The notes: a model not told the origin generated them from the letters alone. A DNA stretch of 64,000 nucleotides from Oscillospiraceae bacterium (GCA_018110985.1 JAGAWT010000024.1:1-64000); one strand, 5' to 3'; numbered from the stretch's first letter, positions 8,501-17,009 are shown. Numbers and translations: made by a program.

Positions 8501-8674
8501 CAGAAAAAGCTGAAGCTGGGCTATGCACGAGCCTCAAGAATAATGGATGAGCTGGAGGATATGGGAGTGGTAGGTCCCCCGGACGGTGCAAAGCCCAGGC
8601 GTGTGCTCATGTCCCCCGAAATGTATGCGGAGTATAAGCTGTCACATATGGACGATGATACCTCCGCCGAATAA
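5573..8674 (+). CDS. ftsK: DNA translocase FtsK/SpoIIIE family
   Basis: 1033 residues, an ATP-driven double-stranded DNA pump at the division or sporulation septum. A basic Ser/Lys-rich N-tail (1-30) precedes four membrane helices (~35-210). A long, acidic, Pro/Ser-rich linker (~215-550) follows, then the alpha/beta motor with Walker A AGTTGSGKSV (~689), Walker B IVIVIDELADL (~793) and the Arg-rich QMARAAGMHLIIATQRP motif. The C-terminal winged-helix gamma domain (~950-1020, LGYARASRIMDELE) would read polarity sequences on DNA. It is longer than B. subtilis SpoIIIE (787 aa) because of the linker. SD AGAGG sits 4 nt before the ATG. The ComEC-like gene follows after 12 nt. Confidence 0.95.
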   Translation: MAQTKKNGSKRSSTSSSRSKKSSSKGNSGDRKVFWSALLLITGILILAFTLITGESVWYFIHNTLLGAFGVAVVLVPIVLIYASVMIGLDKEKDKVIGKVLQGAVLVILVCAAAQIFSDYTIDRSLALSKIADDLMENGKQFKGGGIFSVAVGIPLLMAFGKIGAGIIIVLAVLFFVLLLANKTVIDVFRLIGNAFAKMRDARPEYVETEVYIPENKTGHREKAVQQSVDIPLPSHAVSQPLPAKEKNRRKKAGPVSIPVPAVQISSEPAVPNSDVPGSIAKKAQDSFDIDIPIHGEMLSADVPDNFAKEKTPQEEIQYEVESYRKALREQQARKKKKISIADLPFSLDPIGSDKDPKEAFTPQSEELFSFLDKDITSVPSPAVKETVLSDENDGSDGKKTAALSPATDAETASDAAMEDENPDSIAGSSQPAASSDENDDGRERMSLSKIIEKAAMSAGAVSKAPLAAELSPVREIREAPKSYPPASAEKKIIKTSSLASNKIGDDEDLDLPETTAQDIQEEIAENSREVIEYIIPPIELLKKSANDMNVTEASAEMRENADILLKTLESFGIAAEIVNINRGPSVTRYELLPKAGIKLSKIRSLADDIALRLAAMGGIRIEAPIPGKAAVGIEVPNRVKDVVTLRDVLDTKEFANNKSKLTFAVGKNIDGDIILGDIASLPHIIIAGTTGSGKSVCTNGIIMSILYNATPEEVRLVLIDPKMVEFKIYNGIPHLLLPVVTDPRKAAGALSWAVQEMLKRYKLFSDNSVRDLNDYNELARTRDDLDTIPRIVIVIDELADLMMAAKSEVEDSICRLAQMARAAGMHLIIATQRPTVDVVTGLIKSNIPSRIALRVASGVDSRTILDEVGAEKLLGNGDLLYFPTGFPKPLRVQNSYTSSKEVAAVVDFIKNGAGNVVYDEDIIKAVEESIPAVKGEKTSTPADNKTYEGSDEEKLDLAIECCVDSASVGVSVTYLQKKLKLGYARASRIMDELEDMGVVGPPDGAKPRRVLMSPEMYAEYKLSHMDDDTSAE

Positions 8675-8686
8675 AGCAGCTATAGC

Positions 8687-9694
8687 ATGAAAAAAGGAAG
8701 TTCTAAAAAGAAGGCTCTGAAAAAGGGTATAGACAAGGATATGCTCCCAATTGCGGTGATACTCATCATCTTTGCGGCGGGCATTGCCTTTGCTGCCCTT
8801 TCCGAAGCGGGAATAGACACGGGAAATGCTCTGGGCAGGGTATTTGACAAGGTCTGGCAGCCCCGTATAAGCTACAATGACGAGACCCCGGAAAACACAC
8901 TGCTGACCGTGAGCTTCATAGACGTGGGACAGGGTGACTGCATACTCATAGAGGGTGAAAGAACGGTGCTCATAGACACCGGAGAATACGAAAGCATAAA
9001 CGATGTAAAGCGTTACCTCAAGTCAAGGAAGGTGGAACATATCGACCTTGCGGTGGTGACTCATCAGCATACGGATCACATGGGAGGCATGAGTGAGATC
9101 ATAGAAAGCTATGATGTGGACAGGATAATAATGCCGAGAGCGCCGGAAGGGCTCATTCCCTCCACAAGAGGCTACGAAAAAATGCTCATTGCCGCATCGG
9201 AAAAAGGACTTCGCTTCACTCCCGCAAAGGTGGGCTATGTGTATACCGTTACAGACGGAGACACTGAGGCAAAGCTCAGCTTTCTCTCTCCCCTGCCCGA
9301 TGAGGATTCGACTGATCTTAATGACTATTCTGCGGTGTGCAGGCTTGAATGTGGGAATGTGTCGTGGCTTTTCACGGGAGACCTTACGGAAAACACTGAA
9401 AAAAAGCTGGCAGAAAGCGGAGCAGAGCTCAAAAGCACTGTTCTGAAGGTGGCACATCACGGCTCCTCCGGCTCCTCATGCAGAGAGTTTCTTGCCAAGG
9501 TGAAGCCCTCTCTTTCGGTGATATCGGTGGGAAAAGACAATGAATACGGTCACCCGAAGGAAGAAACCTTAAAAAGGCTGGAGCGTTTCGGAAAAGTTCT
9601 CCGGACCGACGAAAACGGCACCATAGTCATGTATACGGACGGACACACACTCACCGTAAAATGCAGTGGGACAACGGAGGACAAACAGCAGTAA
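8687..9694 (+). CDS. ComEC/Rec2-related metallo-beta-lactamase-fold hydrolase
   Basis: 335 residues. A lysine-rich start and one membrane helix (~20-42) anchor an external metallo-beta-lactamase domain. The fold opens with SFIDVGQGDCILIEG and carries the metal-binding THQHTDHMGG (~125-134); later motifs are FTGDLT and KVAHHGSSGS. This matches the soluble MBL domain of ComEC without its multi-helix channel, as in the stand-alone ComEC/Rec2-like proteins common in Firmicutes. It is probably a phosphodiesterase or nuclease; a direct uptake role cannot be assumed without the channel. It is 12 nt after ftsK and likely co-transcribed. The SD is poor. Confidence 0.8.
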   Translation: MKKGSSKKKALKKGIDKDMLPIAVILIIFAAGIAFAALSEAGIDTGNALGRVFDKVWQPRISYNDETPENTLLTVSFIDVGQGDCILIEGERTVLIDTGEYESINDVKRYLKSRKVEHIDLAVVTHQHTDHMGGMSEIIESYDVDRIIMPRAPEGLIPSTRGYEKMLIAASEKGLRFTPAKVGYVYTVTDGDTEAKLSFLSPLPDEDSTDLNDYSAVCRLECGNVSWLFTGDLTENTEKKLAESGAELKSTVLKVAHHGSSGSSCREFLAKVKPSLSVISVGKDNEYGHPKEETLKRLERFGKVLRTDENGTIVMYTDGHTLTVKCSGTTEDKQQ

Positions 9695-9725
9695 GACCTT
9701 TAGGTACAAAAGGAGAAAAACGTTT

Positions 9726-9941
9726 ATGGACAAGGAAGAAAGAAAACTTATAATAAACATTGTGTGGAAGCCTCTTTTTGCTGCGATAATGACCGCTGTG
9801 CTTATTATGGGCACCGGGATCCATCCCATCGTGATAGGCGTTACCCTCGGTATAGCCTCGGCAGCAGCCTGCTTCCTTGATCTTAAAAAGTTCCTTGAAA
9901 AAAGTGATGTTTCAGCTCCCCTGCCATTCAAAGGACAGTGA
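9726..9941 (+). CDS. Small membrane protein, unknown
   Basis: 71 residues with two hydrophobic helices (~10-30 and ~33-52) between charged ends. An upstream in-frame ATG at 9666 exists, but AAAGGAG at 9709-9715 favours the start at 9726. It lies 31 nt after the ComEC-like gene and 4 nt before the next membrane ORF, so the three probably share a transcript. No family recognised. Confidence 0.65.
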   Translation: MDKEERKLIINIVWKPLFAAIMTAVLIMGTGIHPIVIGVTLGIASAAACFLDLKKFLEKSDVSAPLPFKGQ

Positions 9942-9945
9942 CCAT

Positions 9946-10308
9946 ATGCCAAAAAAACATTTTACCGCTCTCCTTGCAGTCCTTCCCTTGGTGATCGCAG
10001 CTGTTGATATGCTGCTGATAAAAGGTCTTACGGTACTTAATGCCGAACATGGAGATACAGCAAATGAAGCTGTCATGAAAGCTGCAGCAGCGGCAGTTGT
10101 GATAACAGCACCCGTTCTTTGCTTTATACCGGAGATCATAGGGCTTTTCACCTCGGTAAGGATGCACAAATCGCTCGACATAGATGCTCCGTATATCACA
10201 GTACGGAACAGTATAGGAAGGATATCCCTGTTTGCTGCGGAGATACTGCTTACACTTCTATGGCTCATTGCCTCTGTTTACATCACCATTGAGTTTTTCC
10301 GTACTTAA
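9946..10308 (+). CDS. Small integral membrane protein, unknown
   Basis: 120 residues with about three hydrophobic helices (~8-28, ~45-70, ~95-117). AAAGGA lies 10 nt before the ATG at 9946; the frame is open further upstream but would overlap the preceding gene. No family recognised. It ends the ftsK-ComEC-like run, and a strong hairpin follows at 10396. Confidence 0.65.
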   Translation: MPKKHFTALLAVLPLVIAAVDMLLIKGLTVLNAEHGDTANEAVMKAAAAAVVITAPVLCFIPEIIGLFTSVRMHKSLDIDAPYITVRNSIGRISLFAAEILLTLLWLIASVYITIEFFRT

Positions 10309-10317
10309 AAACATTTC

Positions 10318-10333
10318 CCCCTCCCCTGCCCCG
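10318..10333 (+). repeat. 16-nt C-rich sequence repeated downstream of nrdD
   Basis: CCCCTCCCCTGCCCCG. The same 16 nt occur on the opposite strand at 1884-1899. Both copies start within about 20 nt of a stop codon. Confidence 0.6.
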
Positions 10334-10390
10334 GTGAGCGCAAGCTCATTATGACATCCCAAAATGGGCATACCCAAAAAGCCGTGATAT

Positions 10391-10438
10391 AAAAAAACTG
10401 CCGTTCTATGTCAAGATCCATAGAATGGCAGTTTATTT
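10391..10438 (+). terminator. Terminator after the ftsK-region run
   Basis: 15-bp stem (10396-10410 with 10419-10433, one G.U) followed by TATTTCAT, and preceded by an A run that would also serve the minus strand. The 319-nt gap 10309-10627 otherwise holds no gene; it ends with the leader of the CPBP gene. Confidence 0.75.
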
Positions 10439-10627
10439 CATATACGAAATATTATGTATGATGCCTCATAGATACGGTCCTGAGACCGTCCTAACACTCA
10501 TTGACCGATCAGAGAGCCAACTGCAAATTACGATTTATTTCAAAAAGACACGAAGTTTTTTGTAACGAAATCACTTTTTCTCCGTCTAATATATGAAAGC
10601 AAAGATCATGTTATTACGGAGGAAAAA

Positions 10628-11458
10628 ATGGACAAGAAACGTTTTAAATTATTGGCAGCAGCAGGTGCCTTTTTGCTGAATATAGTGCTGCTCGGGGCGG
10701 TCGGAAAGCTGATCGTTCCCGAAGAATGGGGCAATGATTTTACATTGCAGCGTATAGTGCTTATCATTCAGGAGATCGAGATCACATCCGTGATCGTTCT
10801 GTTGTCGGTAAAGATATTCAAGATAAAGATAGACATAGGCAGGGAAAATATTGTAAAGGGTATCTTTTGGTATGGGCTCGTGGTATGTATAGCTGTCATT
10901 GTAGATCTTGCAATGGCCTATACCGCCCCCGAAAAGAGCATAACTGCCGCTCTGCCGCATATTCTGCTGTCATTCGTCACACAGATATGTGTCGGCGTTG
11001 CGGAGGAGGTCACGTGCAGAGGCTTTCTGTTCGGTGCGTGCAGGGAGTATTTCGGTGAGAGCAAAAAGGGGATCTGCCTGTCCGTATTTATATCGGCTCT
11101 TATCTTTGGCTGCTGGCATTTAGGAAATCTGATCAGCTCACCGGATCTTGTCATTGCGACGGCAGCACAGGTGATATATGCAACAGAGTTCGGCATTATC
11201 TTTGCGGTTATATACTATCGCTCCAAAAATCTTGTTCCATGTATCGTACTTCACGGTCTGTTCGATTTCGCCAGCGACTTCTGGACCTGCTTTGCAGGAG
11301 ATGTGAATGAAGCTGTGACTGCAACCCGCACGGCTGATATTGATATAGTTTCCGCCCTCGTTGTGATAGCTTTATGTTCACCTTTCGTAATATCTGGGCT
11401 GTGGCAGCTCAGAAATGTTTTTAAAACCAAAGCTGTGGAAGAAACGGCAAACGGATAA
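10628..11458 (+). CDS. CPBP family intramembrane metalloprotease
   Basis: 276 residues, about seven membrane helices. The CPBP/Abi hallmarks are present: EEVTCRG (the EExxxR motif, ~residues 121-127), FGCWHLGN and HGLFDFASD, which supply the glutamates and histidines of the zinc site (family knowledge from Rce1/MroQ). Such proteins cut within membranes, for example in CAAX-like processing, bacteriocin self-immunity or peptide signalling. GGAGG lies 6 nt before the ATG. No bacteriocin gene is adjacent, so the substrate is unknown. It stands alone, converging on the mscS operon. Confidence 0.88.
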   Translation: MDKKRFKLLAAAGAFLLNIVLLGAVGKLIVPEEWGNDFTLQRIVLIIQEIEITSVIVLLSVKIFKIKIDIGRENIVKGIFWYGLVVCIAVIVDLAMAYTAPEKSITAALPHILLSFVTQICVGVAEEVTCRGFLFGACREYFGESKKGICLSVFISALIFGCWHLGNLISSPDLVIATAAQVIYATEFGIIFAVIYYRSKNLVPCIVLHGLFDFASDFWTCFAGDVNEAVTATRTADIDIVSALVVIALCSPFVISGLWQLRNVFKTKAVEETANG

Positions 11459-11472
11459 ACAGCTTCTGCCAA

Positions 11473-11520
11473 ATGCGGATATACAGCCATTTTCAAATAT
11501 TGTTTTGTGAATATCCGCAT
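11473..11520. terminator. Possible bidirectional terminator between CPBP gene and mscS
   Basis: 10-bp perfect inverted repeat (ATGCGGATAT and its complement) with a 28-nt AT-rich loop between two convergent genes. No strong T run. Confidence 0.4.
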
Positions 11521-11548
11521 CTATGTGGCATCTGTATGATATCCTTTT

Positions 11549-12460
11549 TCATCGGGATGTTTTTTCCAGACTGCTTACGGTTATCTGCGGGAACGGTATG
11601 TCTATTCCCTCTGCCGTAAACTCCTTGTATACATTCTCTATAAGGTCGTAATATACCTCCCAGTAATCTCCCACATTTGTCCATGCTCTCATTGTGATGA
11701 CCACGCTGCTGTCGGCAAGATCCGTTATGCGTGCAAATTTATCCTTGTCCTGCAGCACCTTAGGGTGCTCCGTCATCACCTTTAACACGATGGACTTTGC
11801 TTTTTCCGTGTCACTGCCGTAGGCAACGGAAAAATTATAATCCACACGCCTTACCTTTCCCTTGCTGTAATTTATCAGCGTGGAAGAGGACACCTGCCCG
11901 TTGGGAATATAGATCAGCTTGTTGTCAAGGGAGACTATCTCCGTAGTCATTATGGATATACGTGAAACAGTTCCCGCAACTCCGCAAAGCTCCACATAAT
12001 GCCCCTTTTCAAAGGGCTTGGTATAGAGTATTATAAGTCCTCCCGCAACATTTGAAAGGCTGCCCTGGAGCGCCAGACCTACTGCCACGGAAGCAGCACC
12101 CATAACCGTTATTATGGAAGTCATGGGTACGCCCAACACAGAAAGGGCTATTACTATCACAAGAGACGAGAGCACCACTCTGAGAGCCGATCCCACAAAA
12201 TCCTGCGCCGTCTTGTCTACCTTTGTGCGGCCTGCCGCCTTGTCTATCAGCTTTATGATGAGCCTTGTTATGAGCATCCCCACTATATAGATGACTATCG
12301 CACAGATGACAGTGGGTATATAAGCCACAAGTGTATCCGCAAAGTCCTTCAGTATATCCTTGTCTGCTCTCCCGTGGGTAACAGCATCCATGACTTCTCC
12401 CGCCATTCTTGCCACATCTTCTCCGCCGGGAGATGCGGTGCTTATCTCCGTACCGTCCAA
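11549..12460 (-). CDS. mscS: Small-conductance mechanosensitive channel, MscS family
   Basis: 303 residues. Three hydrophobic helices; the third, pore-lining one is followed by the conserved GASVAVGLALQGSLSNVAGG. The beta domain (GTVSRISIMTTEI, IPNGQVSSSTLINYS) and alpha/beta cytoplasmic domain complete a standard MscS. It opens under membrane tension and releases solutes during osmotic downshock. The start is TTG: AAGGAGGAAG lies 7 nt upstream and no ATG is suitably placed. It lies 15 nt after the XRE-type gene and is the last gene of the GH95-TM2-XRE-mscS operon. Confidence 0.93.
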   Translation of the reverse strand: MDGTEISTASPGGEDVARMAGEVMDAVTHGRADKDILKDFADTLVAYIPTVICAIVIYIVGMLITRLIIKLIDKAAGRTKVDKTAQDFVGSALRVVLSSLVIVIALSVLGVPMTSIITVMGAASVAVGLALQGSLSNVAGGLIILYTKPFEKGHYVELCGVAGTVSRISIMTTEIVSLDNKLIYIPNGQVSSSTLINYSKGKVRRVDYNFSVAYGSDTEKAKSIVLKVMTEHPKVLQDKDKFARITDLADSSVVITMRAWTNVGDYWEVYYDLIENVYKEFTAEGIDIPFPQITVSSLEKTSR

Positions 12461-12475
12461 TTTACTTCCTCCTTG

Positions 12476-13912
12476 TCACATACTGTCGATCATGCTTCTT
12501 ATCTGCTCTTCCGATTCCTCCGGAGATAAAAGCACACCGTACTCCTCCGCATTTACTATAAAATCCTCGAAGGCAGCTACCACAGCAGGATCCTTTACAA
12601 GTATCATCTTCTTTTCGTTTTCTCTGGAATAGGCGATGCAAAGCCTGTTCCGGTCTATCAATATCTGTGAGTCCCTGGGTATCTGCGTAAGGGACGAGCG
12701 TATTATCCTGCATCCTCCGTGCCTGATGATGTTTTCAAGCACCTCTTTCCTTGCGGGGATATCCGGAGGTTCAAAAAGCATTTCCGAGATATAGCCCATT
12801 TTACCTGTCCGAACAAGATCCGCAAGTCCTTCAGGGGTGAAGTAGTAATACACCGCTCCCGCAGAAGATATCCTCTTTTCGTCCAGCAGCTTGTCCACGG
12901 AACCTACACCCATGCTCCTGACCATTTTCGATGTCATGTGTTCCTTTTTGAGAAATCTTTCCACAGTGTTTTCGCTCATAAAGGGAAAGACCTCCGGGCG
13001 GTATTCTATGATATGATCCGCTCCGAATTCCCCGCTCAGGAACATTTTCTGTATATCCGGAGCATCATATTTTTCAAATAAGGGGTTGGAAATACTGACA
13101 AGAAAATCCGAATGGACTTCAAGCCTGCGCCGCAGCTCCGGAGAATCACTGCACATACAGTTCCTTATATCCTTTGAAAAAACTGCTCCATAGTCGGATG
13201 AAAGAAGAAAATAGGGGTAGGGCGAGAAATTGTCATCGTATACCCTTTCACCCACGGAATAGGTGTAGGGAGTGTAGTTTATATTGTTCTGCACTGCCAC
13301 CTTTATGGCAGACCTGAACGCCTCCAGATCGTGATAGCGCCTCATGTCGTTGACTACTCTGCCGAAATGCACTATCTCCACTTTTTTCCCGCTGTTTGCC
13401 ACAAGAGCCAGTATAAAGGAAAAAAGGTTCCCCGACACAAAGGGAAGTGAGGTCAATAGCCTTGGCTTTTCCTTTGAAAGCTCCTTTGACAGGACACGGT
13501 ATATGGTCTCCACACTGTCGGAAAGCTCGTCTGAAAAGGCTTTCGGAAGAGGAAGGGGTTCTTCATCCCTTATCAGGGGAGCGGAATCTATCCCCCACAT
13601 GGAGATACTCAGTTCCTTGAGAAGGCTCATTATCATCCTGCCGGAAAGATACCGCTCCTCCCCTACTTTAAGCCTGATATAGAGCTCGGTAAGGTCGAAG
13701 CGTTCATCCGGTGACAGCGGGAGCACGGAAATGAGCTTTCTTACAAAATTCCTTGAGGGGAGAAGCGTCCCCGCAAGGAGTCTCTGTATGGATGTTCTTC
13801 CCAGACCCGTCTGGTCTGCCAGCTTTGAAACGGAGATATCATTCTTGCGGAGGATCGCATTTATTTTTTCTATAAACTGCGCCGTTATGGCGGGAGTATT
13901 CTGTTTGTTCAT
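12476..13912 (-). CDS. XRE-type helix-turn-helix protein with large uncharacterised C-terminal region
   Basis: 478 residues. The first ~75 form an XRE/Cro-like HTH (ISVSKLADQTGLGRTSIQRLLAG). The remaining ~400 residues match no domain I recognise; they are soluble, rich in aromatic and acidic residues, and carry no nuclease or kinase motifs. The HTH plus long tail suggests a ligand-sensing regulator, but the ligand is unknown. SD GAGGTAGGT lies directly before the ATG. It lies between the TM2 gene (21 nt upstream) and mscS (15 nt downstream), so it may regulate its own operon. Confidence 0.75.
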   Translation of the reverse strand: MNKQNTPAITAQFIEKINAILRKNDISVSKLADQTGLGRTSIQRLLAGTLLPSRNFVRKLISVLPLSPDERFDLTELYIRLKVGEERYLSGRMIMSLLKELSISMWGIDSAPLIRDEEPLPLPKAFSDELSDSVETIYRVLSKELSKEKPRLLTSLPFVSGNLFSFILALVANSGKKVEIVHFGRVVNDMRRYHDLEAFRSAIKVAVQNNINYTPYTYSVGERVYDDNFSPYPYFLLSSDYGAVFSKDIRNCMCSDSPELRRRLEVHSDFLVSISNPLFEKYDAPDIQKMFLSGEFGADHIIEYRPEVFPFMSENTVERFLKKEHMTSKMVRSMGVGSVDKLLDEKRISSAGAVYYYFTPEGLADLVRTGKMGYISEMLFEPPDIPARKEVLENIIRHGGCRIIRSSLTQIPRDSQILIDRNRLCIAYSRENEKKMILVKDPAVVAAFEDFIVNAEEYGVLLSPEESEEQIRSMIDSM

Positions 13913-13933
13913 ACCTACCTCGGAAAAGACATA

Positions 13934-14527
13934 TCAATAATCCGTGTACTCTTCTCCCTCATTTTTCACAAGCCTGATTATGGCTTTTACAAGATCCACC
14001 ACATATCTGATGCAATTGACCATAAATGTAGCAGCAAAAAGCATTACGAAGCCATCTGTATCGGTATTCATTATCTCCCCTGCGACCCCGGCGATCATAA
14101 ATATGGCAGGGATATACCAGAGCGCTCCCTTAAAGCCCTTATTCTCATAAAAATTATGTCCGCCGAACATACCCAGCAAAAGCGTGAGGATGAAGTATAT
14201 CCATTTGTTCTTTGGAGCCTTTCCCGGTCTCTGCACCTGATATTCGGGCATTGGTGCGCTCATAAATCCCTGTGCATAAGGATCTGCCTCGGCTCCCACC
14301 TCTGTTTGCCTCTGCCTTGCAGGTGCTCTTTTTTTCGTCCTGACAGGAGGCGGGACCGTCTCGGAATTCTGCTGTACCCGTCCACCGCAGCTGGGACAGA
14401 ATAAATTCCCGGGTGACAGAGGGGCACCGCAGAATACACAAAAGCTGTCATCCACCACCACATTCAGATCCTTGTTTCTTTCGGCGTAAGTGACCGTATC
14501 TCTGTCTTCACTGTAAAATTCGCTCAT
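13934..14527 (-). CDS. Zinc-ribbon / TM2-domain membrane protein
   Basis: 197 residues. An N-terminal zinc ribbon (CVFCG at ~30 and FCPSCGG at ~44) is followed by a Pro/Arg/Gln-rich linker (~55-100) and a C-terminal TM2-like hairpin (KNKWIYFILTLLLGMFGGHNFY, read with its Gly-rich turn) plus another membrane segment. TM2 proteins are widespread and poorly characterised. The start is set by GAAAGG 7 nt before the ATG. It begins 4 nt after the GH95 stop, so translation is probably coupled. Confidence 0.8.
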   Translation of the reverse strand: MSEFYSEDRDTVTYAERNKDLNVVVDDSFCVFCGAPLSPGNLFCPSCGGRVQQNSETVPPPVRTKKRAPARQRQTEVGAEADPYAQGFMSAPMPEYQVQRPGKAPKNKWIYFILTLLLGMFGGHNFYENKGFKGALWYIPAIFMIAGVAGEIMNTDTDGFVMLFAATFMVNCIRYVVDLVKAIIRLVKNEGEEYTDY

Positions 14528-14531
14528 ATCT

Positions 14532-16793
14532 TTACCTTTCGGAAGAAAATCTTATCTCATAAGCCTCTCCCTTTTCTGTCGGGAGGCTTATTACCCCATT
14601 GTCGGGAATGTACTCACTGCCGTTTACAACAAGCGGACCGTTATGCCTTATATTAAGGGCATTACCGCAGAGAGATGTTACGACAGCCTTTACAGGCCTG
14701 CTGTCCTGCCATTTGAGAGAAACTTCAAAACCGCCTCTTGCACGAAGCCCCGAAAAGCTCCCCTCAGAGAAAGACGGCGGAAGTGCGGGAAGGAACTCCA
14801 TGATCTCACCTGCGCTCTGGAAAAGGCTTTCGGCTATGCCGGCACCTCCTCCGAAATTGCCGTCTATCTGGAAGGGCGGGTGCATATCCAACAAAGAATC
14901 TGCCGTAGAATGGGTGAGAAGGGCAGAAATGTTTTCTTCTGTCTTTTCACCGTCGTGGAGCCTTGCCCACATATTTATTATCCATGCCCTTGACCAGCCC
15001 GTATGACCGCCGCCGTGTGACAGCCTGCGTTCAAGAGTGGCTCTTGCGGCACCCGAAAGGCGCTTGTCATCATATTTTATAAGTTCACCCGGGTACAGTC
15101 CGTAAAGCTGAGATATATGACGGTGACCTATCTCCACTTCATCGTAATCCACAGCCCATTCCATTATCTGACCGTGTTTTCCTATGGAGGGAGCGGGTAT
15201 GCGCTCCTTGACCCTCTTTATCTGCCCGACTGTCTGCCTCTGTTCGTCACTTATGTCTAACAGATCTGCTGCCTCAATGACTGCACCGAAAAGAGTATGG
15301 AGTATCTGTGAATCCATGGAAGGACCCTCAGCCAGAGTCCCCACTGCTCCGCCTGCGGTGCGATAAGTGTTTTCGGGTGAAAGGGAGGGATTTGTCACCA
15401 GCTCTCCCCTGCTGTTCTCGGTCAGGAAATCAAGGAAAAATTCCGAAGCCTCCAGCATACTGTCAAAGTGCTCTGCAAGGAATCCCCTGTCTCCCGTGAA
15501 ACGATAATGCTCCCAGATGTGGGTACACAGCCATGCAAGCCCCATGGGCCAGAGAGTGGCAGGGAGCCATTTATCCTGGGGAGCGGTATCTCCCCAGATA
15601 TCAGTGTTGTGATGGCACACTGCTCCCTTGCAGCCGTACATCTCCCTTGCGGTGACCCTGCCGTGCTCCCTCATCCTTTCTATGTGGTCGAAAAGAGGCA
15701 TATGGCATTCCGAAAGGTTTAGCACCTCTGCACCCCAGTAATTCATTTCCGTATTGATGTTGATAGTGTATTTGCAACCCCATGCAGGCCACATATCCTT
15801 GTTCCATATTCCCTGCAGGTTCATGGGGAGAGTACCCTCTCTCGACCCGGCTATCATAAGGTAGCGTGAAAAGTCAAAGTACAGCTCTGCAAGCGGGGCA
15901 AGGAAGGATACATCCCCGTCCTTGAGAGCACTCAGCATACCATCTGTTGCAAGTCCCTTATCCTCATATCCGAGAGAAAGCTCACAGCGGTCAAACAGTG
16001 CCCTGTGATCTGCGGTATGCTCTGACAGAAGGCTTTCGTACTTCATCCTTGCCGCCTTCTTCACATCCGATACCGCAGCATTTTTATGATCCCCTGTGCG
16101 GTAAGCGGTGCGGCAGCCTATAATAATAAGCGCCTCCGTTCCGTTTTCGCAGACGATCCTGTTGGCATCAGTGCGGCAGCCGTCCCCCGCTGCTGTAATG
16201 GCGCAGGTATAAGGTATACAGTCGCTGACAGTGAAAAGAAGAGTATTTTCGTCGTAGGCACGGTTCTCATCATAATAATCGTCTCTTCCGTCTATAAGGG
16301 CTGTGAAATTCAGTTCTCCCTGTCGGGATGCTGTCAGCCTGATGACTATAACATCACGGGGGCAGGAGGCAAAGCTCTCCCGCTTTATGCCCACGCCTTT
16401 TTCCGTAACAAAGGAAACACGGTCTATTCCATTCTGAAGGTCAAGTGTATGTTCATAGGAAGAGGTCTCCCCCGTGTCTGTGTATATATGCAGATCGCCA
16501 AGCGGCATATAATGGCGCTGCTGCTCATTCGTGCCGTAAAAGGAGTCCTCGCAGAGGGCAGAGGCTTTCTCCGTCTCTCCGTTCCTTATCGCCTCTCTTA
16601 TGGTCTCCAGGGCACCGAGTGCCTTCGGATTGTCCCTTTTTCTGAAGCTGCCCGACCAGATACTGTCTTCGTTGAGAGAGATGATCTCATGGTCTGTTTT
16701 CCCGTATATCATGGCACCAAGGCGCCCGTTTCCTATGGGAAGTGCGTTGTGCCATTCCTCGGCGGGGTGTTCGTATCTCAGGATATGTCTCAT
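14532..16793 (-). CDS. Glycoside hydrolase family 95 (alpha-L-fucosidase / alpha-L-galactosidase)
   Basis: 753 residues, typical for GH95. The N-terminal region begins YEHPAEEWHNALPIGNGRLGAMIYG, cut here to its core WHNALPIGNGRLGA; the catalytic (alpha/alpha)6 barrel includes NINTEMNYWGAEVLNL, GHRHISQLYGLYPG and QIDGNFGGGAGIAES. These are the fold and active-site signatures of inverting fucosidases acting on host or plant glycans. There is no signal peptide, so it is probably intracellular and acts on imported oligosaccharides. The ATG at 16793 follows GCGAGG; an open extension to 16850 has no SD. A promoter is at 16839-16867. It heads an operon with the TM2, XRE and mscS genes. Confidence 0.9.
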   Translation of the reverse strand: MRHILRYEHPAEEWHNALPIGNGRLGAMIYGKTDHEIISLNEDSIWSGSFRKRDNPKALGALETIREAIRNGETEKASALCEDSFYGTNEQQRHYMPLGDLHIYTDTGETSSYEHTLDLQNGIDRVSFVTEKGVGIKRESFASCPRDVIVIRLTASRQGELNFTALIDGRDDYYDENRAYDENTLLFTVSDCIPYTCAITAAGDGCRTDANRIVCENGTEALIIIGCRTAYRTGDHKNAAVSDVKKAARMKYESLLSEHTADHRALFDRCELSLGYEDKGLATDGMLSALKDGDVSFLAPLAELYFDFSRYLMIAGSREGTLPMNLQGIWNKDMWPAWGCKYTININTEMNYWGAEVLNLSECHMPLFDHIERMREHGRVTAREMYGCKGAVCHHNTDIWGDTAPQDKWLPATLWPMGLAWLCTHIWEHYRFTGDRGFLAEHFDSMLEASEFFLDFLTENSRGELVTNPSLSPENTYRTAGGAVGTLAEGPSMDSQILHTLFGAVIEAADLLDISDEQRQTVGQIKRVKERIPAPSIGKHGQIMEWAVDYDEVEIGHRHISQLYGLYPGELIKYDDKRLSGAARATLERRLSHGGGHTGWSRAWIINMWARLHDGEKTEENISALLTHSTADSLLDMHPPFQIDGNFGGGAGIAESLFQSAGEIMEFLPALPPSFSEGSFSGLRARGGFEVSLKWQDSRPVKAVVTSLCGNALNIRHNGPLVVNGSEYIPDNGVISLPTEKGEAYEIRFSSER

Positions 16794-16838
16794 ATTATCG
16801 ACCTCGCTAAATCGGTTGTATACAGTAGTATCATTATA

Positions 16839-16867
16839 ATAATACCACATCCGGAAGTGGATTTCAA
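16839..16867 (-). promoter_or_regulatory. Promoter of the GH95 operon
   Basis: TTGAAA (16862-16867), 17-nt spacer, TATTAT (16839-16844). Confidence 0.7.
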
Positions 16868-16980
16868 GAGATAACGAAAATTTGTGGGAAAAGGGGCGCC
16901 CGTATTTTCTGTACTGCCGCTGTGTATCCGCGCCCCGCAGGATCCTGCATTAAAATTTGATTAGAACAGGATCAGCTGCC

Positions 16981-17009
16981 TTGACTTGCGGTATTCGCTG
17001 CTGTATAAT
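16981..17009 (+). promoter_or_regulatory. Promoter of the DUF3592-like gene
   Basis: TTGACT (16981-16986), 17-nt spacer, TATAAT (17004-17009). It is divergent from the GH95 promoter. Confidence 0.8.
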
